A DNA stretch of 64,000 nucleotides from SAR202 cluster bacterium (lineage in GTDB: Bacteria > Chloroflexota > Dehalococcoidia > Lucifugimonadales > Lucifugimonadaceae): NCBI GenBank assembly GCA_008373205.1, contig RQOS01000060.1:1-64000 (forward strand), in the 5' to 3' direction. Positions 54,615 through 64,000 of the stretch are shown here, piece by piece. The notes beneath the pieces are model-generated. The model did no database searches, had not been told where the DNA came from, and saw only the letters and a program-made list of their open reading frames with translations. A program made the position numbers and the translations under genes. The stretch's first letter is position 1. The number at the start of each line of letters is the position of its first letter.

Positions 54615-55100
54615 TTAAGCAGATTTACTGATTCTTTTCATTAATGGCTCAAAAACATGAGCTGGAACTAAAGACTTAATATCTCCTCCTAAAGATGCTA
54701 TCTCTTTTACTCTGCTAGAACTAACATATTGATATTTTAAAGAAGAGATCAAGCAAACCGTATCTATGTCTGAGTTCATTTCTCTGTTTGTCAAAGCCAT
54801 TTCTCTTTCATACTCAAAATCTGCACCAATTCTCAGTCCTCTAATAATTGCTGAAGAATTTAATTCTTTAGCCAGATCAACTGTGAGCGTATTAAAAGGT
54901 ATAACATCTACATTATTAAGATCAGATACTGCTTGTTGAAACATACTTACTCTTTCATCAATATCAAAAATAACATTTTTTAGAGAGCCTGAGTAAACAC
55001 AAACAGTTACTTTTTCAAAGAGCAAAGAGGCTCTTTGCACGATATCAAAATGCCCCTTGGTTACTGGATCAAATGTCCCTGGATATATACTTTTAACCAT
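54615..55100 (-). CDS. coaD: Phosphopantetheine adenylyltransferase
   Basis: SIYPGTFDPVTKGHFDIVQRA, IIRGLRIGADFEYEREMALTNREM. Confidence 0.97.
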   Translation of the reverse strand: MVKSIYPGTFDPVTKGHFDIVQRASLLFEKVTVCVYSGSLKNVIFDIDERVSMFQQAVSDLNNVDVIPFNTLTVDLAKELNSSAIIRGLRIGADFEYEREMALTNREMNSDIDTVCLISSLKYQYVSSSRVKEIASLGGDIKSLVPAHVFEPLMKRISKSA

Positions 55101-55103
55101 TTT

Positions 55104-55628
55104 TTATCCCTCTTTATTACTAGAGAATATTGAAATACTTGTGTCTCCATATTCTTTTTGACCTTGCATATTAAAAATTTTAATAGATTTAGCTATGTTC
55201 TGTCTAGAAGAATGCTCAAATATCAATTTTGTATCTTGCCCAGAAAGTTTATTATCTATAATTTGAGAAACAATTTTATCTATAGAATTATCAGAATACG
55301 GAGGATCAGCAAAAATAAAATCAAATTTTTCTGATATTTTGCCTAATTGGTTTTCACAGTTAGCCTTAATCATCCTTGCCTCACCTTCAAAATCATATTT
55401 TTCTACCTGATTTTTAATTTTTTGTAAAAATTTATTATTTATATCAACAAAATAACAATTAGAAACACCGAGTTCCAAAGCTCTTAGGCCTAATGCCCCA
55501 GTTCCTGCATATAAATCTAAGAAGTTTTTACCTTGTAAATTTTCATGCCCTAAAATTGAAAAAACTGCACCTATAACCTTTGAAGAGGTAGGTCTTAAGT
55601 TTTTCTTTTTATACTGAAATTTTTTCAA
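55104..55628 (-). CDS. rsmD: 16S rRNA (guanine966-N2)-methyltransferase RsmD
   Basis: RPTSSKVIGAVFSIL, FLDLYAGTGALGLRALELG, FDFIFADPPY. Confidence 0.93.
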   Translation of the reverse strand: MKKFQYKKKNLRPTSSKVIGAVFSILGHENLQGKNFLDLYAGTGALGLRALELGVSNCYFVDINNKFLQKIKNQVEKYDFEGEARMIKANCENQLGKISEKFDFIFADPPYSDNSIDKIVSQIIDNKLSGQDTKLIFEHSSRQNIAKSIKIFNMQGQKEYGDTSISIFSSNKEG

Positions 55629-56595
55629 GCTTATTTTTCTCTACATTTCTATCAAACAACTTAAAAAATAATTCTATAACATTTTCTATGGAATCCGAGG
55701 ATCTAAATATTTTTTGCCTTATTTCCCTTGAATTATAGAATCCTTTCGCATAGTAGGATAAATTTTTCTTTATCTGCATGTCTAAATTTTTCTTAGGAAA
55801 ATAATTTTTAATTTGTTGTAAATGATTTATAATTGTTTTTTTCTTATATAAATCTTTTTCTTCATAACTCAATTTTTCTAAGCTATTATTGAAAACCCAG
55901 GGATTACCAATTGCTCCACGCCCAATCATAACAGATTTACATTTAGTGAACTCTATCATTCTCTTAGCATCATCATATGACTTCACATCTCCGTTACCTG
56001 TAACAGGAATTTCTACACTCTCAACAACCTGCTTGATAATTGACCACTTAGAATTTCCTTCATATCTTTGGGATCTACTTCTAGGATGTACTGTTATTCC
56101 ATCAACTCCTTCAGACTCAAGCATTTTTGAAAACTCTACTGCATTAATATTATTTTCATCCCATCCACTTCTAATTTTTACAGTTAACGGAATTTTAGTT
56201 GCATTTCTAATAGAATTTATTAATTTAGCTGTTCCTACAATATCTTTCATTAGAGCTGCTCCTTTGCCTTTCTTCGTAATTTTAGGAACAGGGCATCCCA
56301 TATTGATATCGATTATACTCGCTCCTAAATCCTGAAGGATTTTTGAAGATTCAGTTAATGATTCGGAGTCACATCCAAGAAGTTGCATAGCAATTGGATT
56401 TTCATATTCAGAAAATGCTGTAATCAATTTAGTTCTATCAGATTTATTGTAAACTAATGATATTGAATCAATTTCTTCGGTAGTGACAAACCCTGATCCA
56501 TTATCTAAACAAATTGTTCTGAAAGGAGCATTAGAAACGCCTGCCATTGGGGCTAATCTGATAATATTTTTTTCTAATAAATCATTGAATTTCAT
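55609..56595 (-). CDS. dusB: tRNA-dihydrouridine synthase (Dus family)
   Basis: LAPMAGVSNAPFR, DINMGCPVPKITKKGKGAALM, GITVHPRSRSQRYEG, CKSVMIGRGAIGNPWVF. Confidence 0.93.
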   Translation of the reverse strand: MKFNDLLEKNIIRLAPMAGVSNAPFRTICLDNGSGFVTTEEIDSISLVYNKSDRTKLITAFSEYENPIAMQLLGCDSESLTESSKILQDLGASIIDINMGCPVPKITKKGKGAALMKDIVGTAKLINSIRNATKIPLTVKIRSGWDENNINAVEFSKMLESEGVDGITVHPRSRSQRYEGNSKWSIIKQVVESVEIPVTGNGDVKSYDDAKRMIEFTKCKSVMIGRGAIGNPWVFNNSLEKLSYEEKDLYKKKTIINHLQQIKNYFPKKNLDMQIKKNLSYYAKGFYNSREIRQKIFRSSDSIENVIELFFKLFDRNVEKNKLEKISV

Positions 56596-56597
56596 AA

Positions 56598-57191
56598 CTA
56601 ATTTTTAGAAGCATTACTTAGAATTTCAGAAAGTTTATTTTTTTGAGCTGAATAACCTACTGATCTATAAATTTCATCCCCATTATTATCAAAAATAATA
56701 TAAGTAGGTGTACTAAAAATTTCAAATTGCTTAACCGTTGGAGTAACGTCTTCTAGATATCTATTTGCAACATCAATAACAATAAAATTTACATCTTGTT
56801 TATATTCTTCTTTTAAATCCCTTAAGACAACTTCACTCATTTTACAATAGACGCATGTTTCACTCCATCCTTCAAGAAAAGTAGGTTTACCTGATCCAAT
56901 AAGCAGCTCTATTTCAGATAAGTCAGTCATTATACCTCTTGATCTGTACTGAGCTTCTCTAAGATTTTCAAATGAATTAAATGAACCTAAGTTTGAAGAC
57001 AAGTCCTTGTATATATCTTCGTTATTTTGATTTTTCCACAAAGAATAATCATTTTCAAAAGTTCTGACTAGCTTAGTTTTTTCATCAATAATCAGAACCT
57101 CGTCTGAATTAGAAGTTTGCACCTCAAAAGTTTCTTGGTTATTACAACCAAAAAATAAAAATATAAAAATCGATAAAAATAAAACTTTCAT
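56598..57191 (-). CDS. Thioredoxin-fold lipoprotein
   Basis: Lipobox FLFFGCNNQ, active-site-like WSETCVYCKMSE, TPTYIIFDNNGDEI. Confidence 0.85.
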   Translation of the reverse strand: MKVLFLSIFIFLFFGCNNQETFEVQTSNSDEVLIIDEKTKLVRTFENDYSLWKNQNNEDIYKDLSSNLGSFNSFENLREAQYRSRGIMTDLSEIELLIGSGKPTFLEGWSETCVYCKMSEVVLRDLKEEYKQDVNFIVIDVANRYLEDVTPTVKQFEIFSTPTYIIFDNNGDEIYRSVGYSAQKNKLSEILSNASKN

Positions 57192-57199
57192 ACTAATTA

Positions 57200-58624
57200 T
57201 TATATTTGTTTTTGTCTAATTGCAAAAATATTTGGAATCAATGAAATAAGTAGGAAAAATATCGAAGAAAAATAGATGAATTTCCAAGCATTTAGAAATA
57301 CATTAATTGAACTTTCTTCTAAAGAGCTCAATCCACTTATATCGCCATTATAATTAGCCCCAATAATTAAGAATGCTGAAAGTATTATTGTGGCGTAAGT
57401 CTGACCTAATGTATTTCCCATATTCCTAATGAAACTGATAATTGAAGAAACAAATCCATATTGATTTTTATCTAATGAGCTATAGGTAATTGCCATATTA
57501 GGAGATCCCCATAAACCTTTACCGACACCTCCTATAATCAAAATAGAAGTAATGAATATTTTTGAAGAATTAACTGAAAATTGTGAAATCATAGCATAAG
57601 CAAATATAAGAAGAAGAAGGCCAAGTATTATAAATTTTTCTCTTCCAAATTGATCTGAAAGCCTTCCTCCAATTGGAGCTGAAATAGCAAATGCGAGAGC
57701 TCCAAAAATTAACATAAAGCCAACATTTGATTCATTGATATTTAATAATCCAGTTAAAAATATTGGCATCATAATCATATCAGTGCTCATAGACATAAAT
57801 GCAAAAAATCTAGTATTTACAGCAACAGAAAAATCCTTTTTCTTGAACAATCCAAAATTTAGAAGTGGATTATTTGCTCTTAACTCTGTGAAAATAAATC
57901 CTAAACCAAAAAAAATAGAAATTATTAGAAATAGTATTGAGTAATTTGAGAAAATATTCTCAAATGATAAATTCTTAAGGCCAACAATCAAAGTTATAAT
58001 GAAGCTTATTCCAAATAAAGTACCTTTATAATCAAACATTTGATTATCACTGTCGACAGATTCTATTTCGTCTTTCTTTAGTAGTAAATATCCTAAAATA
58101 AAAGCTAAGATCATAGGAACTAATAGAAAAACATATACTGATTCCCAACCAAAATTATAAACTAATAAACCTCCTACTACAGGGCCTACTGTTTGACCCA
58201 AACCAACACTTGTACTCATCATTCCTAGTGATTTACCTCTCTCACTGTCTGGAAATAAACTACTAACAATGGCACCACCTACTGCTTGACCCATTCCTGA
58301 ACCGATTGCCATAATTATTCTTGAAAAAATCAATATTTCGAAAGTATTAGCAAATACTCCTAATAAAGTACCAATAATAAAAATAAGTATCCCAAATATA
58401 TGAACATTTTTTCTTCCAAAACGATCTGCAATATTTCCTGCTGGCAAAAGAATCGCTGTTACAGTTAATAAGTGCACAATAACTAACCATGAAACTTGAT
58501 GAATAGGAGTATTAAATGAGTGTGAAATATCTTTTAATGAGATCAAAATAGCACCCATACTCATAACACTTACGAATAAAGATAGAGTTACTGCTAAGAA
58601 TGCAATCCATTTATAATTTTTCAT
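57200..58624 (-). CDS. MFS transporter (DHA2-like, 14 TM)
   Basis: NIADRFGRKNVHIFGILIF, SGMGQAVGGAIVSSLFPDSERGKSLGMMS. Confidence 0.9.
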   Translation of the reverse strand: MKNYKWIAFLAVTLSLFVSVMSMGAILISLKDISHSFNTPIHQVSWLVIVHLLTVTAILLPAGNIADRFGRKNVHIFGILIFIIGTLLGVFANTFEILIFSRIIMAIGSGMGQAVGGAIVSSLFPDSERGKSLGMMSTSVGLGQTVGPVVGGLLVYNFGWESVYVFLLVPMILAFILGYLLLKKDEIESVDSDNQMFDYKGTLFGISFIITLIVGLKNLSFENIFSNYSILFLIISIFFGLGFIFTELRANNPLLNFGLFKKKDFSVAVNTRFFAFMSMSTDMIMMPIFLTGLLNINESNVGFMLIFGALAFAISAPIGGRLSDQFGREKFIILGLLLLIFAYAMISQFSVNSSKIFITSILIIGGVGKGLWGSPNMAITYSSLDKNQYGFVSSIISFIRNMGNTLGQTYATIILSAFLIIGANYNGDISGLSSLEESSINVFLNAWKFIYFSSIFFLLISLIPNIFAIRQKQI

Positions 58625-58677
58625 ACAAAAGGTATGATAACATATCACTCAAATTAACTATCTAAAGTGGAGAAAAC

Positions 58678-59778
58678 ATGAAAATTACAAACGTAAAAGT
58701 AGAATTATTTGATTGGACTACAGAACCGTGGAAAACTAATGATCACACCCAATTTGGAAGTACTGTGCAACTAGGAGTAGTTACGGTGGAAACTGATCAA
58801 GGTATAAATGGTAATGCTTTTCTAGGTAGCTCAAGAGTGGGTGCTAATCATCATGCTCCAGGATTAATAGAATTTATAAAACCTATAGTTATGGGAAGAA
58901 ATCCATTGGATATAGGTGCTATTTGGCAAGATATGTGGAAGATGAACAGATCTGTATCCACATATGTCATTGCTGCTATAGATGTTTGTTTATGGGATAT
59001 CAATGGAAAAATGGCTAATCAACCGATACATAGACTTTTAGGAACTTATAAAGAAACTGCTCCTGTATATTCATCAACTGCATATCATGAAACAAAAGAA
59101 GAGTATGCAGAAGAAGCTTTAAAATTTAAAGAGCTCGGTTGGACTGCTCACAAAATACATCCACATGGGAACCCACAATATGATATTGAAATTTGTAAAG
59201 CAGTCAGAGAGGCTGTTGGTGATGATATGAAACTTATGTTAGATTCAATGTGGGCATATCAATATGAAGACTCAGTTAGAGTTGGTCGAGCAATTGAAGA
59301 ATTAAATTTTTATTGGTATGAAGATCCTCTAGTAGAAGAAGATATATATAGTTATAAAAAACTTCATCAAAAATTAGATATTCCTATAATGTCAACTGAA
59401 TATGCTCCTGGTAGATTCTATGGAATGGCAGAGTGGATAACTGAGTATGCAACGGATTTCTTAAGAGGGGATGTTCCTGTAACAGGTGGTATAACTCCTA
59501 TGATAAAACTTTGTCACTTAGCTGAAGGATTTAATATGAAATGTGAAATACATCATGGTGGAAATTCCCTAAATAATGTTGCTAACCTTCACTTAACAAT
59601 GGCTGTTCCAAATTGTGAATTCTTTGAATTTTTCCCTTGTACAGGAGCTAATATGTTTGGGTTGGTAGAAGACATAAGTTTTGAAGGTGGTTATGTACAA
59701 GCTCCTACTAAACCAGGATTAGGATACGAGATTGATTGGGATTTACTTAAGAAAGGGCACACTGCTACGCTTGAGTAA
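58678..59778 (+). CDS. Enolase-superfamily protein, paralog 3
   Basis: VIAAIDVCLWDINGKMANQPIHRLLG, WTAHKIHPHG, LMLDSMWAY, WYEDPLVEED, MSTEYAPG, EIHHGGN. Confidence 0.9.
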   Translation: MKITNVKVELFDWTTEPWKTNDHTQFGSTVQLGVVTVETDQGINGNAFLGSSRVGANHHAPGLIEFIKPIVMGRNPLDIGAIWQDMWKMNRSVSTYVIAAIDVCLWDINGKMANQPIHRLLGTYKETAPVYSSTAYHETKEEYAEEALKFKELGWTAHKIHPHGNPQYDIEICKAVREAVGDDMKLMLDSMWAYQYEDSVRVGRAIEELNFYWYEDPLVEEDIYSYKKLHQKLDIPIMSTEYAPGRFYGMAEWITEYATDFLRGDVPVTGGITPMIKLCHLAEGFNMKCEIHHGGNSLNNVANLHLTMAVPNCEFFEFFPCTGANMFGLVEDISFEGGYVQAPTKPGLGYEIDWDLLKKGHTATLE

Positions 59779-59830
59779 TTTTTCTAAAAAATAATATAAT
59801 TAAATTAATTCCAAAATAAAGGAGTGTATT

Positions 59831-60679
59831 ATGGTAAATCAAGGTTTCTTTGGGAATATCTCTAATACTATTCACCTAATGAAGTCATGTGTGAATGTAT
59901 TAAAAAAAGATAAAGAACTGGTTTTCTTTCCAATAATGGCAGCTATCTTTGTCATTGTTTTATTAGGAATAATATACTCAACTGGTGGAATAACTTTTTC
60001 AGATAACCCTGAAGAACAGGGGTCAATTATTCCATTAGCGATTTTGATTTTTGGGGCTAATTTTATTATTGTTTTTTTCAATTCAGCTTTAATTTCTGCT
60101 GCTTTAGAAAGATTACGTGGAGGGGATCCTAATATATCTTCAGGTCTTAGCCACGCTTTCAAACATGTTCACCATATTTTTCTGTGGTCCATTATTGTAA
60201 CAATAATGGCATTAATCTTTGCTGCTATAAGATCTATGGGAAGAAACAGGGGCATGATGGGTCAAATAATGACAGAATTATTTGCAAGCTTTCTTCAAGC
60301 AGGTTGGGCGATGATGACATTCTTTGTTGTTCCGATTATAGTTTCAGAAAATCTTGGTCCTATTTCTGCTATAAAAAGATCTTCTGGATTATTTAAGCAA
60401 ACTTGGGGCAATCAAGTTGCAGCTAATTTTGGGTTTGGAATATTTCAGATTTTAGCTTTATTAGCAAGTGGAGCCATAGGATGGATTTTTGGCTTAGCAA
60501 GCCCTACCTTTGGTATGATTGTAGGCGTTTTATGTGCCAGCATCTCAGTCTCTATTATCTACACACTAGAAGGAATATATAAGGCTGCACTTTACGAATT
60601 TGCTATGGGAGAAAAACCTTTAGAATTTGAACAACAAGATCTAAGGACAGCCTATAGAGCTAGTGCGTCTATGGCTTAA
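59831..60679 (+). CDS. DUF6159-like membrane protein
   Basis: SCVNVLKKDKELVFFPIMAAIFVIVLLG with six hydrophobic segments. Confidence 0.65.
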   Translation: MVNQGFFGNISNTIHLMKSCVNVLKKDKELVFFPIMAAIFVIVLLGIIYSTGGITFSDNPEEQGSIIPLAILIFGANFIIVFFNSALISAALERLRGGDPNISSGLSHAFKHVHHIFLWSIIVTIMALIFAAIRSMGRNRGMMGQIMTELFASFLQAGWAMMTFFVVPIIVSENLGPISAIKRSSGLFKQTWGNQVAANFGFGIFQILALLASGAIGWIFGLASPTFGMIVGVLCASISVSIIYTLEGIYKAALYEFAMGEKPLEFEQQDLRTAYRASASMA

Positions 60680-61779
60680 TTTTTGAACCTTTGGTGAGAA
60701 AAATCAGAAACTTCAATTTCTGTTTTATTGTTAGTGGTCATATCTGAAATTAATTTTCCCATTGCAGGGGCTAAAAGGATCCCTTGTCTTCCGGTACCTG
60801 AAGCTAAAAAGAGATTTTCGTATACATCAGATTTTGAAATTATAGGGGATTTATCTGCTGAAAGAGGCCTTAGGCAAGCAGTTTGTAGAACAAGCTCAGA
60901 ATCTTCTAAGAATGGAAATATTTCAACAACTGATTCTAAAATATTATTTAAGCCATAATTAGATGGATTTTCATCAAATCCTTCTTCTTCCTCAGTTGTT
61001 CCTGCCCAAATTAAACCATCCTGCTTTGTAGTTACATAGTTTGGCCCCCAATGAAAACCTTTATCTATTACTTCATCGCTTCTTAACCTTAGTATTTGCC
61101 CTTTCAATGGAGTTATAGGTATTTTTACACCAAACCATTGAGAAAAATACATACTCCAAGGACCAGCCGCTATAATTATATTTTCAGCACTAATATTATT
61201 ACCATTAGATAATCTTAGTAGATCTATTTTTGAACTCTTAGAAATACATTCTAAAACCTCAGAATTAATAATCCTTGCTCCCAGTTTTTCTGCAGCAGTA
61301 GCTAGTGCTAAAGTTATTTTATATGGCTCTACTCCAGATGAATAATTAGATACAAGACCAGATAATACATTAGGTCCTAATCGATGATCAATTTTATCTA
61401 AGTCATCCCTATCGCACCAAGAAAAATTATTTGAATTATCTTTATAAATATTTCTTAATTTAGACTCTTCATTTTCATCTAGTGCCAATTCTATATTTGG
61501 ATAAATTTTATAACCATAATCAATTCCTGAAAAATCAGGTAATTCACTAGATAAGTTTTTATGTAATTCATAGGAATATTTACTGATTTTTTCATAAGGA
61601 GAATTTTTATCTAGACCTACCATTGGAGTTATACCTCCATAAGCAAAACCAGAGGCATGACTAGCTACTGAGTCTTTTTCAATAATTACAACCTTAAGAC
61701 CTTTTAAAGATGAATAATAAGCTGCTGCTGAACCTACTATGCCACCACCAATAATAGCTAAATCAAAATTTTCATTCAT
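60676..61779 (-). CDS. FAD-dependent oxidoreductase (DAO/glycine oxidase-like)
   Basis: FDLAIIGGGIVGSAAAYYSSLKGLKVVIIEKD; C-terminal ASGTGRQGILLAPAMGKLI. Confidence 0.92.
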   Translation of the reverse strand: MNENFDLAIIGGGIVGSAAAYYSSLKGLKVVIIEKDSVASHASGFAYGGITPMVGLDKNSPYEKISKYSYELHKNLSSELPDFSGIDYGYKIYPNIELALDENEESKLRNIYKDNSNNFSWCDRDDLDKIDHRLGPNVLSGLVSNYSSGVEPYKITLALATAAEKLGARIINSEVLECISKSSKIDLLRLSNGNNISAENIIIAAGPWSMYFSQWFGVKIPITPLKGQILRLRSDEVIDKGFHWGPNYVTTKQDGLIWAGTTEEEEGFDENPSNYGLNNILESVVEIFPFLEDSELVLQTACLRPLSADKSPIISKSDVYENLFLASGTGRQGILLAPAMGKLISDMTTNNKTEIEVSDFSHQRFKN

Positions 61780-61808
61780 ATATAAATTATACTGAATTAT
61801 TAATCTAT

Positions 61809-63299
61809 CTAATCTACAGATTGATGATTTTTATAAAGATCTAAATGAGAGTTTATAAATTCCTGATGAATTTTGTGATTTTTTTCATTAGGATAATATT
61901 TTTCTTCTATTTCAGTACCTATATCTTCAAAATTATTAATTTGCCCCAAAGCTTTTAACATCATTATTGCAACACCTTTTCCAGTATCTTGATTATCTTT
62001 TGAAATATTTATTTCTTGACCTAAAACATCAGATGTTGTTTGAATCCACCAGGGTAAGTTTTTTATTGCCCCACCACTTGCTATTACTTCAGATCCTTTA
62101 TCAATAAAGGATTCTAGCATTTGGTATACCAAAAATAATCTATAGCTTATAGATTCTAAAAAGGATTGTAGGATTTCTATTGATGAATTCGAGTATTTCA
62201 ATCCAGAAATTATACCCTTTGAGTTATTTGACCAACCTAATGCTCTTTCTCCTAATAAAAAGGGTAATATTGAAATTCCGTGAGCTCCTGGGGATAAACT
62301 TAAAAGCTCTTTATTTAAGTTTTCTAGCTTTGGAAGTTTTAGATTATTATAAGCCCAATTAATAAGGTTGCCACCTTCAGAAAATGAACCTCCAAGAAGT
62401 GAGTATTTATCAAGTAATCTATAGCACCATAGTCCTTTTGGAACTTCTTCTACTTTTGAATCTGTTAAGATTCTTATTGCTGCAGTACTTCCTACTGTTA
62501 TGGCTACCTTTTTTTTATTATTACAACCACTACCTACTGTTGCTGCCATACCATCGCCAACAGATAAAAAAAATGGAGTATCCGATAGCTTATTCCACCT
62601 CTTTTTATAAATTTTACTTAATCCTGTTTCATAATTATCATATGGACTTAGAACGGGTAATTTATTTTCTGAAATATCTAAGTAGTCAATTAAATCTGAG
62701 TGCCATTTTAATTTATTCCTATCCAATAATCCGCTCCATGAAGAGATACTATAGCTTGCCTTAAAGCTTTTATTTTCAAACCATTTTGAATATATATAAG
62801 TTGAAAAATCAATAAATTTATCAATTTCATTAAAATTATTATGGTTTTCTTTTATCCACATTATTTTTGAAGGAATATAAGAAGTATGTTGAGCAGCTCC
62901 AGTTTCTTGGAGAAGTTTTTTTTCATCAAAATCTTGTTTAATTTTATAAACCTGATTATTTGATCTAGTATCAGCATATGTATAGATAGGAGTTATGGCA
63001 TTCCCATATTTATTTATTCCCACTAATGTACTAGCCATAGAGTCAAAACCTACTCCTATTATATTTTCAATACATCCTTTTGATTGTTCTAAAACTAAAT
63101 CTATCGACTCCTCAACTATTGATCTTAAGAGTTCTGCATCTTGTTCTGAAGTTCCATCATTTTTACTTATAATGCTATGGGGAATCGATACAGAAAACTC
63201 TGGCAATATATTTCCTTCTAAGTCAAAAAAGGAGGTTTTAACAGATGAAGTTCCTATGTCAACTACAATTAATGATTCATTTATTTTTCTTTGATTCAA
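61809..63299 (-). CDS. FGGY-family carbohydrate kinase
   Basis: VVDIGTSSVKTSFFD, GVGFDSMASTLVG, SVGDGMAATVGSG, ASGGAIKNLPWWIQTTSDVLG. Confidence 0.92.
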   Translation of the reverse strand: MNQRKINESLIVVDIGTSSVKTSFFDLEGNILPEFSVSIPHSIISKNDGTSEQDAELLRSIVEESIDLVLEQSKGCIENIIGVGFDSMASTLVGINKYGNAITPIYTYADTRSNNQVYKIKQDFDEKKLLQETGAAQHTSYIPSKIMWIKENHNNFNEIDKFIDFSTYIYSKWFENKSFKASYSISSWSGLLDRNKLKWHSDLIDYLDISENKLPVLSPYDNYETGLSKIYKKRWNKLSDTPFFLSVGDGMAATVGSGCNNKKKVAITVGSTAAIRILTDSKVEEVPKGLWCYRLLDKYSLLGGSFSEGGNLINWAYNNLKLPKLENLNKELLSLSPGAHGISILPFLLGERALGWSNNSKGIISGLKYSNSSIEILQSFLESISYRLFLVYQMLESFIDKGSEVIASGGAIKNLPWWIQTTSDVLGQEINISKDNQDTGKGVAIMMLKALGQINNFEDIGTEIEEKYYPNEKNHKIHQEFINSHLDLYKNHQSVD

Positions 63300-63383
63300 A
63301 AACTTTTCCTATAAAGTTAGAGTTAGGTTTATATACTTAAATTATCATATTTGTTAAATCTAATGTAACTAAGTTTTTTTAAT

Positions 63384-64000
63384 ATGTTTATCTCATCAAT
63401 TAAATCCAGTAATAATCCGATTGTAAATAATGTTAAGTTTAGAAGTTTAATGATTGGTTTATTTTTCTTTAATTGTTCTGACTGGATAGAAAGATTATGT
63501 ATAAGCTGGTTAATTTTACAGTCAACAGAATCAATCTTAGCTACAACTATATCTTTTGCAATTGGCCAAATAATTCAAACTTTTTTTTCTCCTTTTACTG
63601 CTGCTGCTGCTGATAAGTTTGGCAGGAATAAAATAATTATTATAGTAGGAATACTAAGATTTATAATTTTATCTATTTTTGCAATCCTTGTTATTCAAAA
63701 TAAGAATTTCTTGGTAATTGCTTATTGTGCTTCAGCAATGACAGGAATAAATAGGTCATTTATAGTTCCTGCACTTCAAGGTAGTGTTATAAATTCTGTC
63801 AAAGAAAATCAAAAAATACTCGCTATGCTAATATACTCACTAATAATGAGAGCAACTGGAGTTATTGGCTCATTAATTGGAGGAATTTTTTCTATATTAG
63901 TTGGAATTGAAGAGGCGATTATTTTATCAGGAGCATTAGGACTCATAGGGTCATTTAGCATTTTATTAAAAGCGAATAATTTAATTGAAATAAAAAATCA
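63384..64000 (+). CDS. MFS transporter, N-terminal part (truncated by right window edge; absent from ORF track)
   Basis: Manual translation MFISSIKSSNNPIVNNVKFRSLMIGLFFFNCSDWIERLCISWLILQ...FSPFTAAAADKFGRNKIIIIVGILRF...; frame open to 64000. Confidence 0.8.
   Translation, partial: MFISSIKSSNNPIVNNVKFRSLMIGLFFFNCSDWIERLCISWLILQSTESILATTISFAIGQIIQTFFSPFTAAAADKFGRNKIIIIVGILRFIILSIFAILVIQNKNFLVIAYCASAMTGINRSFIVPALQGSVINSVKENQKILAMLIYSLIMRATGVIGSLIGGIFSILVGIEEAIILSGALGLIGSFSILLKANNLIEIKN

Noticed and set aside
55889-56335. 148-aa plus-strand ORF
   Set aside because: Antisense to dusB; no recognisable domain and no SD.
62384-62764. 126-aa Leu/Tyr-rich plus-strand ORF
   Set aside because: Antisense to the FGGY kinase; low-complexity translation.
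1-64000. Phage, transposon or defence island
   Set aside because: No integrase, transposase, capsid, Cas, restriction or toxin-antitoxin genes recognised; content is core metabolism.

Overview
This 64 kb window is AT-rich, gene-dense and mostly bacterial housekeeping sequence. Gene content suggests a streamlined SAR202-like Chloroflexota; that placement is an inference and was not tested. I annotate about 60 genes, including ftsK (C-terminal part), fused accD-accA, thiG-thiE-thiS, a peptide-type ABC importer, tsaD, ctaA-ctaB, infC-rpmI-rplT, ftsH, trpA-aroH-aroG-ribF-tyrS-polA, tRNA-Ser(TGA), sucCD, moeB-cysM, ligA-pth, serS-lysS and coaD-rsmD-dusB. There are also three enolase-superfamily paralogs. 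No CRISPR array, transposase, phage or rRNA gene was seen. The most interesting signals lie between annotated genes and are missed by the ORF track. (1) A Tyr-rich 17-codon leader ORF (MNKNYYTYYYFRLTESF) precedes a DAHP synthase gene. It is followed by a perfect intrinsic terminator whose 5' arm can instead pair over 10 bp with the end of the leader, which fits a textbook ribosome-mediated attenuator. tyrS lies two genes downstream. (2) A Cys-Cys-Cys leader ORF (MNIMYLKVNTCCCRRSIEL) precedes moeB-cysM. It appears leaderless, with TATAAT 6 nt upstream of its ATG, and is also followed by an intrinsic terminator. (3) infC appears to start at AUA behind AGGAG, with an in-frame stop just upstream. 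Other points include a histidine-free cupredoxin-like lipoprotein, a DppC-like permease with a ~110-aa extracytoplasmic insertion, a hairpin between an SBP gene and its permeases, a frame-split DUF1015 gene and small unlisted ORFs.
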